64,000 nucleotides of DNA from Pararge aegeria (taxonomy: Eukaryota; Arthropoda; Insecta; Lepidoptera; Nymphalidae): positions 10,292,001 to 10,356,000 of the forward strand of contig NC_053200.1 in the NCBI RefSeq assembly GCF_905163445.1, written 5' to 3'. A program made the translations under genes and the position numbers. Position 1 is the first letter of the stretch; every line of letters starts with the position of its first letter. The notes below the pieces were generated by a model. The model was not told the DNA's origin and did not search any database. It was given only the letters and a program-made list of their open reading frames with translations. This document shows positions 24,801 to 33,119 of this stretch, piece after piece.

Positions 24801-27800
24801 TTTTCTACATTTTAAATCATCTGCATACTGTGCATACCCTCTATGCACGCCACTGCAGTGGTAAAATCCTTAAGGGTTAAAATTATAATAGCGTAACCGA
24901 AAGTAGTTGAGTTCGAGGGCTCGACAACATCGCGGCTGAAAGGGAGAAGTCAACACTAAGTGCGCTTCCTGTAAGACTCCGCCCTCTACTCAGTCTGACG
25001 TTTGGCAAATTTAACTTCGTACGGAGTAGGGTATAGTCCGTGCGCTTCGTGACCATCAAAAAACTTACGTCCAGTAATCGGAGAGCTCGACATTGGCGGC
25101 GAAAACACTGCGAAGAGGTTGATACTTAATATGCATTAACGGTCGTTGAACGCCAACCAAGCCTTCGTGTCGGACCACCTTTACTCCATTTGTGTAGTAA
25201 CTGATTGATCCAAACAGTTTGATTCTTCTTTCGCCTTACAACATTACGTGGAGTAGAAAAATGTTCGTAAATGACGAAAGACTTCTATACCTTCACATCG
25301 TATTATGAGACATTAAATCAGTTAACATACTTTATTTTTGCACTAAAGTAAACGTTTAAAGTTATTAACCCTGATTGTTTAAAGTCAATTTTATTTTCAA
25401 ACGTTTATAATAGTTTTTCTTTTTCAGGATACGTTCTTCGATCCAGAAGACGGTGGCACTCGCAATTTGCAACTCTCTCTACGCTTCAGCGATCGCTCGG
25501 ATATCCCTTCAGACAACTGGTTGCAATTCGACGCGCGCAACCAAGAGTTCTACGGAGTGCCGTCGCCGAGCGACCAAGGAAGTGTCGAATATCAGCTGGC
25601 AAGTTATATATTTTTCTATCATTTGTTCAAAATTTCGTCTTCGACGGATTTAACACTAAAAAGTATGTAAAGCTAAAAGCGGCATTTTATAAGTAACTAA
25701 CTAGATGTTGCCCGCGACTTTTGTTTCTTTTTTATCCCGCAAGAGAGCAGTGTGTGGTAATTATTCTATGTCCTTCTCCAGTTGCATTTGTTATTGAGTG
25801 TGAAGTAAAACATGTACGAATTTGACTAGGTTATCTCCGCAGCAATGCCCTAATTTTAAGTATAAAAAATTTTGGTTGTTCTTAAAACAGATATTTCATG
25901 CGAAATAGAGTAGCGGTGCTTACCAGTTGTATGACAAACAATGCAAATAGTGGCAATAAAAATATGTATTTGCTCATATTACAGATCGCTGAAGATTCAA
26001 GCAAAAAGAGCGCCTACGATAGTCTTATTGTGGAAGTGGCAAAGGCGCCTACAATCCGTCCAACAGTTGAGTTCCAAATGACAATGGACCCCTCACCGAA
26101 CCTCGTTGATAGCGCGAGCAACAAACGCAAAGTTGTGGGGAAACTTGCCGCGTTGTTCGGCCAGGAGGAGACCGATAATATAAGAATAGAGAGCATATCT
26201 GACAACCCCACTACGATCATTTGGTAAGTTGAATTTCTAATAAGAAAGTAGGTTTCTCAGTTTCACAGACAATAACCTTGACGATATTCTCAAGAGCAGA
26301 AGGGAGAAATTTAACGTTGTCAATAAATTACCATTCAACGAAAAAATGCAGGGCTTGGAGCTGTATGTTTAAAGGAAAACATCTCAGAAGTGTTTTCATT
26401 TTTATTTCTCTAATTCTGAGAGAAGGGCCGTGCCCGAAATGGGGAAGTAGCTCAATGTATGAATAGTACCAAGTATATTCTACTAAAAAGTTTATATTTT
26501 CGCTCACTATACGTAATGTTATGTGCGAGTGTTTTTGTTTATTGCTCTTGCACCAGAATGACAAAGTTACAAAATATTTTCAGGTACAACACAAGCCTGC
26601 CGATGGACAGGTGCCCGAAGCGCGAAATAGAAGAACTACGAAGAATGATCATCGTCGACGAACGAGGATCCATTGGAGGCAATCTCAAAGAACACGTAGA
26701 CCAAGTTTTCGACAAAGACCTCAAGGTCATGTCAATCCGTCTCATTCCTCTGGGGCTCTGTGCGGAACAGAACACCAAAACTCCAAAGTCAATGGTGCCA
26801 GCACCACCCGGTCCCAATCCGCAGAATAAGGCAACGAATGCCAGTCCGGAGTACTCCGACTATCTGGTAACGTTCGTGATTCCGGCCATCGTGATCGTTT
26901 GTATGATCCTAGTTGCGGGCATCATTGCGTGCGTGCTGTACCGAAGACGGCGTACTGGTAAGTGTAAGTTCATTATCGTATTTATGGATTACCTTTGCCT
27001 AACTTATTTTTCGCCGTGTATATTTTCGATTGTCTACTGCGATCAGCAGTCTGCCCAGCGTGATAACTATGAGCAAACCCTTTTTAGTCCAGCAGCGGAC
27101 TGATTTAGGTTATTGATGTGAACCTATATATCAAGCTAACATATCGTTGCCAAATTATCACATGATCGGTTCCGAGATTCAGTGCATACGTCTCAATTTA
27201 ACAAACAAACAGACACACTAAGCAGTTAAACTATGGAAATAAATACATATGTTATGTCAGTTATTTATGAGACTTAGGCTAATCTTTTTATTACTTCATA
27301 ATAATGAAACCTATGATCAAAATAATAATTGTCCAAAACTAATAATGTAACATATATAAGGGGGCTTATGTTTTAAATTTTTAATATTTTCTATATGTTA
27401 GTTAATAAACACGACTATCATTGACACTTAATTAAAATCCGATTGTTGTAAGCATTTTAATATTGCTAATAAGACAGAGATAACATTAAAAAACTATGAC
27501 ATAATGAGTCAAAGTCCAAATAATTGAATTCTATTAACTATTATGGTATATTCTGATAATTAAGTGAGGTTCTTTTAAACTTACCTATTCTTGAGATTAA
27601 CTCAAGTAAATAGTACCATAAAAGATACAATATAGAAAATAGGTACTAATACCTTATAGCTGATTTAACCTTCGCCCATTATTAGCCTATAAACTTTAAT
27701 AAGGCAAATATTTGCATAGTTACGTACTTATTTTTTTTTACCTCAACATATTTATTCAGTGGCCAGTCATTTGACTCTATAGCTTAGATCACTATTACTA

Positions 27801-28910
27801 ACGCTAATAAAATAGATATATCAAATAGTTTATTTTAATACTATATTATACCTACTTAGCATTGATTATCATTATTAATAATTGAAGTATTTCAACTATA
27901 GCGGATGCGAATTCTTGACACGAAAAAGGTGATTAGTTATTAATATTTATTATAGCACCTGAGTTTATTAGTATGAACGTATAATCGTTTTATAAATAGC
28001 ATTAGATTTTGCTCTATAGAATGTGATGTTCGCTTAAAAACCAATACCAAGTGCACCTATTTATTTGTTCTTATAATATTATACACTTGCACATTTTATT
28101 GATAACTCCGTTAGCGCTAAAAACCGTAGCATAGGGTCTTCCATAAAAAGTTTCCATTATGTATTGAGTATTATTGACACAGTCGTATTGAAAGAATTCG
28201 TATTGATATCCACACTTGTTTACTTTCATCTCCAATTTGCATCTTAAGCATAACTGACACTCTGGTTTCATTTAGCAGTGGTTTGTTTAAGACTCAAACG
28301 GAAGATGACAGCTAGTGTAAGCACATCTCACTAACGCCATTCTTATTGTATCATGAACTAGTTTCGATGGCTTTAAAATATGATTGTAAGTTTCAAAGAA
28401 AAGAATTTAAAACAATTTGTGCACGTCATTATATCACTTTGCTGAATAAATTTTAATAATTAGTTATTTCTCTTGTTTAAAAAAAAAGCTTACATACATG
28501 ACCTTGAAGTTAAATAAAGACTTCATTTCAACTAAATACGTAATATTCTTTGTGGAAGACCCTACTCTAAAGTTATGAATTTACCGAACAATGTTAATAA
28601 CGCAAATAATTAAACTCAACCAGGTAAAATGAGTGTCGGAGACGAGGAAGAGCGTCAAGCATTCCGGTCCAAAGGAATTCCCGTCATCTTCCAAGATGAG
28701 CTTGAAGAGAGAGCGGATGCCGAGCCCGCTGACAAAAGCCCCGTCATCATGAGAGAAGAGAAACCACCCCTACTACCTCCAGCACCCGACTACCGAGGAG
28801 GGGATGACGCCCCATACCGCCCCCCTCCACCCTTTGCCGCCTCCCGCACACCCCCGCGCCCTAAAGCCACGCCCACATACAGAAAACCCCCACCGTATGT
28901 ACCGCCATAA
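6632..28910 (+). CDS. Dg: Dystroglycan (whole gene, 18 coding exons)
   Basis: Dystroglycan is the membrane receptor of the dystrophin complex; it binds laminin-type matrix ligands outside and the WW domain of dystrophin inside. Eighteen coding exons join without a phase conflict, from ATG at 6696 to TAA at 28908-28910, giving about 1219 residues, close to the usual size in insects. Order: signal peptide (1-20), CADG1 (about 36-140), SEA/S6-like domain (141-287) ending in a furin-type RLKR, acidic then Thr/Ser/Pro-rich region (288-600), CADG2 plus SEA-like (600-840), CADG3 plus SEA-like (850-1062), membrane helix (about 1093-1119), cytoplasmic tail with RSKGIPVIFQDELEE and terminal PPPYVPP. 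These last motifs are diagnostic. Exon coordinates are in the following entries. At least one upstream noncoding exon is implied because the first coding exon has a 3' splice site. Small extra mucin exons could be hidden in the 3.5 kb intron after 13052. Confidence 0.93.
6958..7030 (-). mobile_element. SINE, family A, 3' fragment
   Basis: TGGTGGTAAATTATGATGCA and TCTAAAATGGTAGCGG match the reversed family A tail. Diverged; lies in the first Dg intron. Confidence 0.5.
7431..7577 (+). CDS. Dg: Dg coding exon 2: first half of CADG1
   Basis: Phase 0 at both ends, with acceptor TTTTTTCTAG and donor GTACAG. It encodes residues 36-84 with LWGVPDTSAYVGHLFRMEIP, the strongly conserved opening of the N-terminal dystroglycan cadherin-like domain, and reads on into exon 3 through ...GEVLAYK. 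Confidence 0.92.
7632..7915 (-). mobile_element. SINE, family C
   Basis: Reversed: GGTCTCCTCTCAGAATGAGA, GCTCAGGCATGCAGTTTTCG and CGAGGTCGAAGCCCTAACCA. It begins 55 bases after the donor of Dg coding exon 2. Confidence 0.78.
8719..8886 (+). CDS. Dg: Dg coding exon 3: second half of CADG1
   Basis: Phase 0, residues 85-140. It contains the CADG pattern LPSWLAVDTKHGLVSGVP followed by DVGAHAFTVIAHG and TDSFTVE, the terminal strands of a cadherin-like fold. The donor is GTAAGC at 8887. Confidence 0.92.
8985..9120 (+). mobile_element. SINE/LINE tail fragment
   Basis: ACCAATCCGTCTACCCAGCG and AGCAGTGGACTTTTTTAGGC resemble the 3' part of family C-type repeats. A similar piece is at 27045-27120 (CTGCCCAGCGTGATAACTAT, CAGCAGCGGACTGATTTAGG), next to Dg coding exon 17. 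Confidence 0.5.
10170..10334 (+). CDS. Dg: Dg coding exon 4: N-terminal SEA/S6-like domain
   Basis: Phase 0, residues 141-195, with acceptor CTCAATTACAG and donor GTAAGA. It starts the second globular module of the alpha-dystroglycan N-terminus. The Cys in YGTCLRN is the first of a pair, with a partner in exon 6. Read as LVILIDGAFHRISHRQR..ALMELAHFMALDG. Confidence 0.88.
11379..11498 (+). CDS. Dg: Dg coding exon 5: SEA/S6-like domain, basic loop
   Basis: Phase 0, residues 196-235, with acceptor TTTGTTTTAG and donor GTAAGT. It encodes FWMEPYKLESAQ followed by a basic patch TTKRRRSEATT. KRRR-S resembles a proprotein convertase site, but it lies inside the domain and may simply be a surface loop. 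Confidence 0.88.
11910..12065 (+). CDS. Dg: Dg coding exon 6: end of N-terminal domain, furin-type site
   Basis: Phase 0, residues 236-287. It contains VGCGEKLW, whose Cys probably pairs with that of exon 4, and the conserved end of the module (LLNLPVLGWRLIGIKPLP). It closes with RLKRQ: a consensus R-x-K-R site exactly at the border with the low-complexity region. The donor is GTTAGT. Confidence 0.9.
12173..12377 (+). mobile_element. Harbinger-like (Tourist-type) MITE
   Basis: The ends TGCCGTTTTCACTAAC and GTTAGTGAAAACGGGCA are inverted copies differing by one base, each flanked by TTA, the 3-bp duplication typical of PIF/Harbinger. The interior is AT-rich with repeated GGCAT/TAAGAT blocks and no ORF. 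It is in the Dg intron after coding exon 6. Confidence 0.65.
12921..13052 (+). CDS. Dg: Dg coding exon 7: acidic linker
   Basis: Phase 0, residues 288-331. It encodes a Gly/Tyr/Asp/Glu-rich segment (DEGSGGYDTYDGDYDADYSG, then mainly Asp and Glu). It begins the disordered region between the N-terminal domain and the mucin-like part. The acceptor TTTTTACACCCAG and donor GTGAGT are good. No close relative is expected at sequence level because this region evolves fast. Confidence 0.85.
13146..13440 (+). mobile_element. Two SINE family A tail fragments in tandem
   Basis: GGTGAGATTGCAGTCAAAGG (13191-13210) and, about 190 bases on, CAGGTTAGCCCGCTACCATC followed by GGTGAGATTGCATTCACGGG (13355-13420). 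Both are family A 3' ends in the same orientation in the large Dg intron. Confidence 0.6.
13950..14290 (-). mobile_element. Non-LTR 3' end with (AAT)n tail
   Basis: In minus orientation, 14290 to 14150 reads, with frameshifts, RARSIGKASARTF.. then NELPTDVRDDIDPGYIKKKL, the C-terminus of a LINE reverse transcriptase. The sequence ends at an (ATT)n run on the plus strand (13948-13976), which is the AAT tail of the element. It lies in the large Dg intron. Confidence 0.6.
14291..16546. other. Dg: Large Dg intron, AT-rich
   Basis: Very AT-rich with no ORF above background and few recognisable repeats (a short non-LTR tail at 14368-14400). I looked for extra Thr/Pro-rich exons and saw none. Confidence 0.55.
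16578..16874 (+). CDS. Dg: Dg coding exon 8: mucin-like, Pro/Thr/Ser-rich
   Basis: Phase 0, residues 332-430. The reading is rich in Pro, Thr and Ser (NPPNPPNSPTPTSAATISTE and similar), as expected for an O-glycosylated stalk. GC content rises sharply against the flanking AT-rich intron. I chose the acceptor GCGGCAG before 16578, where a perfect TACTAAC branch-point motif (16547-16553) lies about 26 bases upstream. The pyrimidine tract is poor, and the alternative acceptor CCCACTAG before 16467 is also in phase and would add 37 residues. The donor GTTTGT at 16875 is moderate. Confidence 0.75.
17600..18062 (+). mobile_element. Interspersed repeat D
   Basis: Shares with 60660-60915: AGCTTTTTGTAACAGAG, TACCGCCAAGCAG, AAGGGCGTGATAGCC and the end TGGGCCATCTGCTTGGTC with an A-rich tail. 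It is interrupted at about 17680-17850. SINE or LINE tail; class not certain. Confidence 0.6.
18576..18734 (+). CDS. Dg: Dg coding exon 9: acidic linker
   Basis: Phase 0, residues 431-483, with acceptor TTTTAAAACAG and donor GTAAGT. It has mixed acidic and Ser/Pro content (EHKVEITPYSESASEAS, PEEITTVEPEP). No domain is recognised; the fit of splice sites and phase supports it as part of the mucin-like block. Confidence 0.83.
19298..19576 (+). CDS. Dg: Dg coding exon 10: Thr-rich mucin repeat
   Basis: Phase 0, residues 484-576. About half the residues from 19385 on are Thr, with runs such as STSTTTTPAPTTETTSTTTT, the best mucin-like segment of the protein. The acceptor is CACTTTCAG. Two in-phase donors exist: CAG/GTCTGT at 19577 (used here) and GAG/GTAACA at 19565, differing by four codons. 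The opposite strand reads as a long Val-rich frame, which is only a shadow of the ACG/ACC codons. Confidence 0.85.
20725..20995 (+). mobile_element. SINE, family C, starting with a 27-bp tandem duplication
   Basis: GTGAAGGAAAACATCGTGAG, CCTGCCTGAGAGTTCTC and GTGGGCCGGTAAAAGGTTGA belong to family C. The 27-base unit at 20725-20751 is repeated exactly at 20752-20778. Confidence 0.8.
21729..21871 (+). CDS. Dg: Dg coding exon 11: end of stalk, start of CADG2
   Basis: Begins in phase 0 after ATGTATTTCAG and ends with two bases of a split Arg codon (AG/A). Residues 577-624 finish the stalk (TETVPFPMPVNQPPTLKHHM) and open the second CADG unit with KLAIIAGNAFR. Confidence 0.87.
21893..22130 (+). mobile_element. 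SINE, family B
   Basis: CGGCCGATTGCCACAGTGAG, then AACTGGAAAATTTTTGTGT and the end GGGCTAGATGGCGATGTGTG. Several small deletions. It begins about 20 bases after the donor of Dg coding exon 11. Confidence 0.78.
22189..22432 (+). mobile_element. Interspersed repeat E
   Basis: Starts ACTAGATGTTGCCCGC, has TCTCGTGGAAATCC and ends CACTTTCGCGTTTATAATATC. Related pieces are at 25695-25860 (ACTAGATGTTGCCCGCGAC), 52330-52740 (CCCGGGATAAAAAGCAGCCT) and, reversed, 59000-59040. A very common lepidopteran repeat; class uncertain. Confidence 0.58.
22532..22657. repeat. Foldback (imperfect palindrome)
   Basis: The inner arms 22568-22596 and 22606-22634 match at 26 of 29 positions around a 9-base loop. Outer arms (TACGTAGTCGTT near 22534-22545 and AACGACTATGTA near 22644-22655) continue the pairing after an unpaired stretch. 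It could be a small MITE or a structured remnant. It lies in the Dg intron before coding exon 12. Confidence 0.7.
22787..22927 (+). CDS. Dg: Dg coding exon 12: CADG2
   Basis: Starts with the third base of Arg624 and ends in a split Leu codon (TT/G). It encodes YIIPADLFTDPEEGSNLTFTM followed by SWIQFIPTEREVYGL, a typical CADG core with the acidic DPEEG calcium-type motif and a Trp-centred strand. An NLT sequon is present. Confidence 0.93.
23557..23908 (+). CDS. Dg: Dg coding exon 13: end of CADG2 and first half of SEA-like domain 2
   Basis: The largest internal exon by unique sequence (residues 671-788). It finishes CADG2 (PLEAHVSRWNFIVEAQDSEG) and enters a SEA-like domain (NHQFIMQFKL, DWQIRALEGIVNLF, DHLIVLNATQNGDMCEFVW). 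NAT and NET sequons are visible. The Cys in SACPIDD is the probable first half of a disulfide whose partner (GTGRCAGE) lies in the next exon. Confidence 0.93.
24078..24248 (+). mobile_element. Dg: SINE, family C, fragment beside Dg coding exon 14
   Basis: CCTGCATGCCTGAGAGTTCT, CCATAATGTTCTCAAGG and GGAGACCCGGCCCGGTAATT are family C. It ends 24 bases before the exon at 24273. Confidence 0.78.
24273..24497 (+). CDS. Dg: Dg coding exon 14: end of SEA-like domain 2 and start of CADG3
   Basis: Phase 0, residues 789-863. It contains ELKISEVKWRGTGRCAGEPV, the end of the SEA-like unit with its second Cys, then a Thr/Pro linker, then NQVDHVTATVGHLLVYKVPE, the opening strand of a third CADG domain. 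The acceptor lies about 25 bases after a SINE fragment (24078-24248). Confidence 0.92.
24664..24855 (+). mobile_element. hAT-like foldback MITE, second copy
   Basis: A 192-bp relative of the element at 34207: CAATGGCGTGCA (one change in the TIR) to TGCACGCCACTG, with the same internal ATGCAGATGATAT and GTACTGGAGATTTT blocks. No clear 8-bp duplication. It lies in the Dg intron between coding exons 14 and 15. Confidence 0.85.
25428..25598 (+). CDS. Dg: Dg coding exon 15: CADG3
   Basis: Phase 0, residues 864-920. DTFFDPEDGGTRNLQLSLRF, DNWLQFDARNQEFYGVP and GSVEYQL are the canonical CADG blocks. The 3' end is set by a GC donor (CTG/GCAAGT). Neighbouring GT dinucleotides at 25582 and 25603 would put the next exon out of frame with an immediate stop. 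Confidence 0.92.
25985..26223 (+). CDS. Dg: Dg coding exon 16: end of CADG3 and SEA-like domain 3
   Basis: Residues 921-1000, beginning IAEDSSKKSAYDSLIVEV, which continues EYQL of the previous exon into the last strands of CADG3. A PTIRPTVEFQMTM strand then opens the membrane-proximal SEA-like domain. It ends in a split Trp codon (TG/G). Confidence 0.93.
26584..26957 (+). CDS. Dg: Dg coding exon 17: SEA-like domain 3, transmembrane helix
   Basis: Residues 1000-1125. It begins WYNTSLPMDRCPKREIEEL and continues to LIPLGLCAEQ. The two Cys, 49 residues apart, match the conserved pair of the beta-dystroglycan ectodomain. After a Pro-rich spacer comes a single hydrophobic helix (about 1093-1119) stopped by YRRRRTGK. 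A G-S bond in DERGSIGG sits where SEA-type autoproteolysis could occur, though this is inference. It ends after one base of a Gly codon (G/GT). Confidence 0.94.
28624..28910 (+). CDS. Dg: Dg coding exon 18: cytoplasmic tail
   Basis: Residues 1125-1219 plus stop TAA. The juxtamembrane RSKGIPVIFQDELEE block is a hallmark of dystroglycan tails. It is followed by a proline-rich stretch with a possible SH3 ligand (RTPPRPKATP) and the terminal KPPPYVPP, the PPxY ligand for the WW domain of dystrophin. The acceptor is CAACCAG. Confidence 0.96.
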
Positions 28911-31520
28911 AACTGCCTAAGCCTTCTATTTAGCATAGAAAACCCGTTTACATACACACGTTAATATAGACGTAGCTGAGAGCTTGTCCAAAACAGACGA
29001 ATTATTTATACGAGTTACGAACACTTGAGATAAGAATCAGTATTGAATTACGCTGCTCCAACAAGATAGGTATTATCGCATAGGCAACTAACTAACAGGC
29101 AAGCACTTATAAGAAAAGAATGAAAATAATATTTTGTACCCTAGTAAAACCTATTTTGACTATTAGTAAAAAGTTGGCTAAGACCCTACGTACAGATCAT
29201 AAGCTGTTAGCCACGTTAGCGTTAGCAACCTAGAGTCACCCCATCCCCTGCACAAACTTTGTCTACGTCTATATACGTAAAACAGCTAAAACGGGCAAAC
29301 AAATTATATCTTAAATTTTGTCTATAAGGAAACTAGTCGACCCATTCGTTTTCAGCTACTCGATATACCCATTAATTCGATTATTTTGATCAGTTAAGTT
29401 ATTTTTACGAGCATTTAAGGAAAGGTGTATAATGAAAACAAGAAATGCATTTATTACGAAAAAAAAATGTAAAATTTAAGCTAACGTAAACGAACCTCAT
29501 ATCGACTAAAAAGGAATTGTGCACAATTATAAGTGACTACGAATTTCTTGTAATATAAGTTATGTCACGAAGTAGTTTGAAGCGTAGATGTAATGCTGTA
29601 TGGTTATGGTGTTGAGTTGTACAAACGTTTCAATTGTTACATGATTTCTGGAACTAATAGCGCTTTTCTTAATATCCTTAGATATATGATGCCTGCTTTA
29701 CCAAGTTCTTAATTCAAAAGCGTCTGAAAATATATTGGTCACTTTGCAATTGTGCGTTCGGAAATCTTTATGTATTTATTTTATGTCATCGATGCAAAGT
29801 AACGCCTACTACTATGAAAAATGTTAGTCACTACTATTATAAATGAGGCGACCTCACTCACTTCATAATAGCCAATGGTATGGAGTTCTAATATGTAACG
29901 ATTTAAATCTTTGAAAATGAAATCAACTCGAGTACTTCATGATAAATATTACTAGAATGTTATTGTTGGGGTAGGTTATGTTACATTAGCACTTTAGATA
30001 TTGTCGTTTTACAATTATAACAGTTGGTATCTAATCTGAAATTGTGGTGGAATTTATAAAGTCGAAAAAAATTGTACCTTGATATATTTCACATAATATT
30101 AATAACTTAAAAGTGCGATAAACAATATTAACAATATTAAATGTATTTAATAAATTGTATTCGACTGCCATTCTAATTGATATTTTAAGTATAATTAAAA
30201 TATCGAATATTCTAACGCAATAATGAAACTAAACTTCATAAATAAGGCTAGACCAAATGATGGTAGAAACTTATTTGCAACACAAACCGTACTCTACGCC
30301 AGGCGTTTTGAGCCGAATCGGGCTGCATCAGGCATCCTGAAATCATGTCCAAGCGATTTAGATCTGTGTGTTGCCAGTTGAATGAAAAAAAATGGTATTT
30401 TTCCAATTAACTGGGGTGTTAACGTTGAATACGTCGCGATGAGAATTGTGTTGCCAATTCATTTCTACCACAACAGTTCTGTAAAAGTGTTGGCTAAATG
30501 CGTGCCATTGTTTGAAAAAATTGTTATGTAATAATGTAATTTAAAAGAACATATCGAAAATGTAACATTAGCCTTTAGCGTAGTTCTTCCATACACAAAA
30601 TATTATAGGCTATGTGTGTGTGTATGTTAAGAGTAGAACACAGAATGATGTAGAGAGATTGTGAACAAAGACTTGAGCACATGTTTTTTATCTCTGTTGA
30701 TGAGACTCAGTGTTTTGCCTTTCACATAAAGGCTTTAGATTTGCTCCGTTTAGGAGTGTTGTCGGTTTGAGAGCATTTGTTAACTAAATGTGAATGTACG
30801 CAGCGGCTACTTTATACTCTGTAATATTTTCATCAGAACATTCAATGAGAATATAAACACAACCGTATTTAAATAATCATATTATCTGTTGTATGCAGTA
30901 GCATGTGTGGACATTTCTTATAACATTACCTCTTTTATCCGACGAGTATATTAAAAACGCTTTCACGCTACACAAATTTTATAAATCGTGGGTTGTTGTG
31001 GAATTTTCAATTATCTGGCGTGTACATTATATAATATAAAATATAACAATATTGTGTTATATACAACTGACTTTAGTTTTAGGCTACGAATAGATATTTT
31101 TTAAGAATAAAGTATCATTTTGTACTTGTCTAATTATTACCATAGGCTTAAGAATAATCAAATTATGTAAACGATAGGGACTTTAAACGAAATGAGCTAT
31201 AAAATAACATTTTCTTTGGATGTATTTTTTTCTATTGTATACTCATTTAGAATTTTTGCATTTATAGATCTTTTTAGCCTTATACAATTTTATAGGACAG
31301 CTCATTGAACTATTATGGACAGCTGATTTTTTTCTTTTATTTTATAATTATACATAATATCGTTTATTTCTTAGTAGTTGTACTTAATATTGTCCACACA
31401 AAACCGAACCATTTTATTATAATTTGTCTATGACAGCTTTTTTGTTCAAACACCACTCTTCTAAACGCACACATAATTTATGTAATTATTGAGTTTTTTT
31501 AATTCTAATTTAATAAAATG
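28911..31520 (+). other. Dg: Probable Dg 3' UTR
   Basis: About 2.6 kb of AT-rich sequence without ORFs follows the Dg stop. Candidate poly(A) signals are AATAAA at about 31109 and, with a GT/T-rich stretch just after it, at 31512-31517. The true end cannot be fixed without transcripts. Few repeats lie here compared with the rest of the window, consistent with a retained UTR. Confidence 0.5.
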
Positions 31521-31724
31521 GTCTAGTGATATTTTTGTTTTATTAGTCTTCTTCTTCTTTTCTTAGGAGAACTAATTATACGTGCACAGAGCACAAATAT
31601 TTCGTCAATGTCACGTTAAAGGAGAATACACGGCTCATAGCATTACTTTTTTGTCTTTAATTTAACTATGTATATGTAATCTGCCCTCACACTGACAGCG
31701 AGGTTAAGCATTAAACTTAAAGTC

Positions 31725-31935
31725 ACTCGGTGTGCTATGGAGAGAGCTTGGAATGCTTGGAATTTAATTTAGGGACGAAGCTCGAAACGAAGTAATTCCC
31801 TAAAGAACTAAAGTAATCGACGTAGCTCTTAGGGCCAGCTGAAATGGCAGTGGGTCAGTCATTTTATTCAGAGAACCGATGGGCGAAGGAGCAAAAGGTG
31901 GATGCATATTATTGGCTGATAATGATGATAAATCT
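31725..31935 (+). mobile_element. RTE-like RT C-terminal fragment
   Basis: Plus-strand frames show CAMERAWN at 31733 and GQLKWQWVSHFIQRTDGR at 31835-31890, matching the same RTE segment seen in minus orientation at 41.7 and 54.7 kb. It lies just past the presumed Dg poly(A) site. Confidence 0.6.
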
Positions 31936-33119
31936 GCCCTGGATCATTAATAAAATATTAAAAATTAATTCATCAAGGTCGGAGTAAGCCTTACTGTAGT
32001 AATTATATATATCCTTACCTGCTTATTATTTGCAATCACGACTTAACCTTAATAATTGAATTTAGTAATCGTTCTTGGAGATTATTAATGAATCTGCAAC
32101 CAGCCAAGTTTATTAGAAAGAGAGCCTCAGAACAACTTTTTTTCTTTCCAGTTCACAGTTCTATTTCACAGGAACTGCTATGTATTTAGCAATCTAATTT
32201 CTGCCTAAGTTCATTGATAGCTACCTTTTATAGTGTTCCGTCGTCTCTTAGGCTATTCTCAGTAATATGTTTGGCTATAGTTAAAGTACGGTAAGCATGG
32301 TATTTACTTTTAAAAGTTCCATGATGAAGAATCTGAGCCGATATAAATGGCTGCAGGCAGGGGCTAATAATTCTAAAGATATCATTACTGTGATAAGACC
32401 ATCCTGTATATCAAATCATAGTACTCTCAGATACAGGACCTATATTACTGTTATAGCTCTACGTATGGAGGGTAGAGGTAAGGAGAGACATCTGTGTATA
32501 TGAAAAAGTGTCGTCAAAATGTATTAAATTAGGATGGCGCCACATTTGCATCAGGGTAACTCTTAAAAGAAGCGCCAAATATAAATATTGTTAGAGTAGG
32601 CTTCAAAAATAAACAAGGAAGTATGGAGATACAAGGAAGTAAGGTTATATTTACCACAATATTTTGTACAACGTAAGTTGTTGAAATTCTCAATAATTAA
32701 CTACTTTAGTCGATAATGACATTAAATTTTTTAACTCGGCATACTTCAATTCATCTACGATTACTACATTCATACCATACCCTGTGCATCCACCAGCGCC
32801 ATTGTGGAGGATTCTTGAACTGTTATTTAGCGCAACAACTAGACACTTTTCTCCCATATAAGATGACTCTCCTTACCTCTACCCTCCATACCTCCACGAC
32901 ACTCATACATAGATATTAAGATTAGTTTAAAGACTATAGAGGAAAAAATAGCTGACAAATTACCAAAGAGGTATCTACGTTCACCACATGTCAAATGCAA
33001 AATATCAAATTAAGTGTAACTGTCACTGTCAAATGACAAAATTTCAAAATATTGTTTTGATTTTTGGGTCTGAGTTATCTAGACAAAAAGTTAAGATTAT
33101 TTGTGTGTAAAAACTAATA
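31936..33119. other. Intergenic region before AGGF1-like gene
   Basis: Contains the inverted repeat at 32463-32891. 32990-33060 has repeated TGTCAAA/TGTCACTGTCA motifs close to the start codon; promoter elements cannot be resolved. Confidence 0.4.
32463..32891. repeat. Inverted repeat upstream of AGGF1-like gene
   Basis: Arms 32463-32491 and 32863-32891 are 29 bases with one mismatch. The similarity continues inward with gaps (TATATGAAAAAGTGTC against its complement). The space between is AT-rich without ORF. Confidence 0.72.

Noticed and set aside
26459..27103. 214-codon ORF as a single gene
   Set aside because: It is Dg coding exon 17 read together with intron on both sides; splice sites and phase show the true borders at 26584 and 26957.
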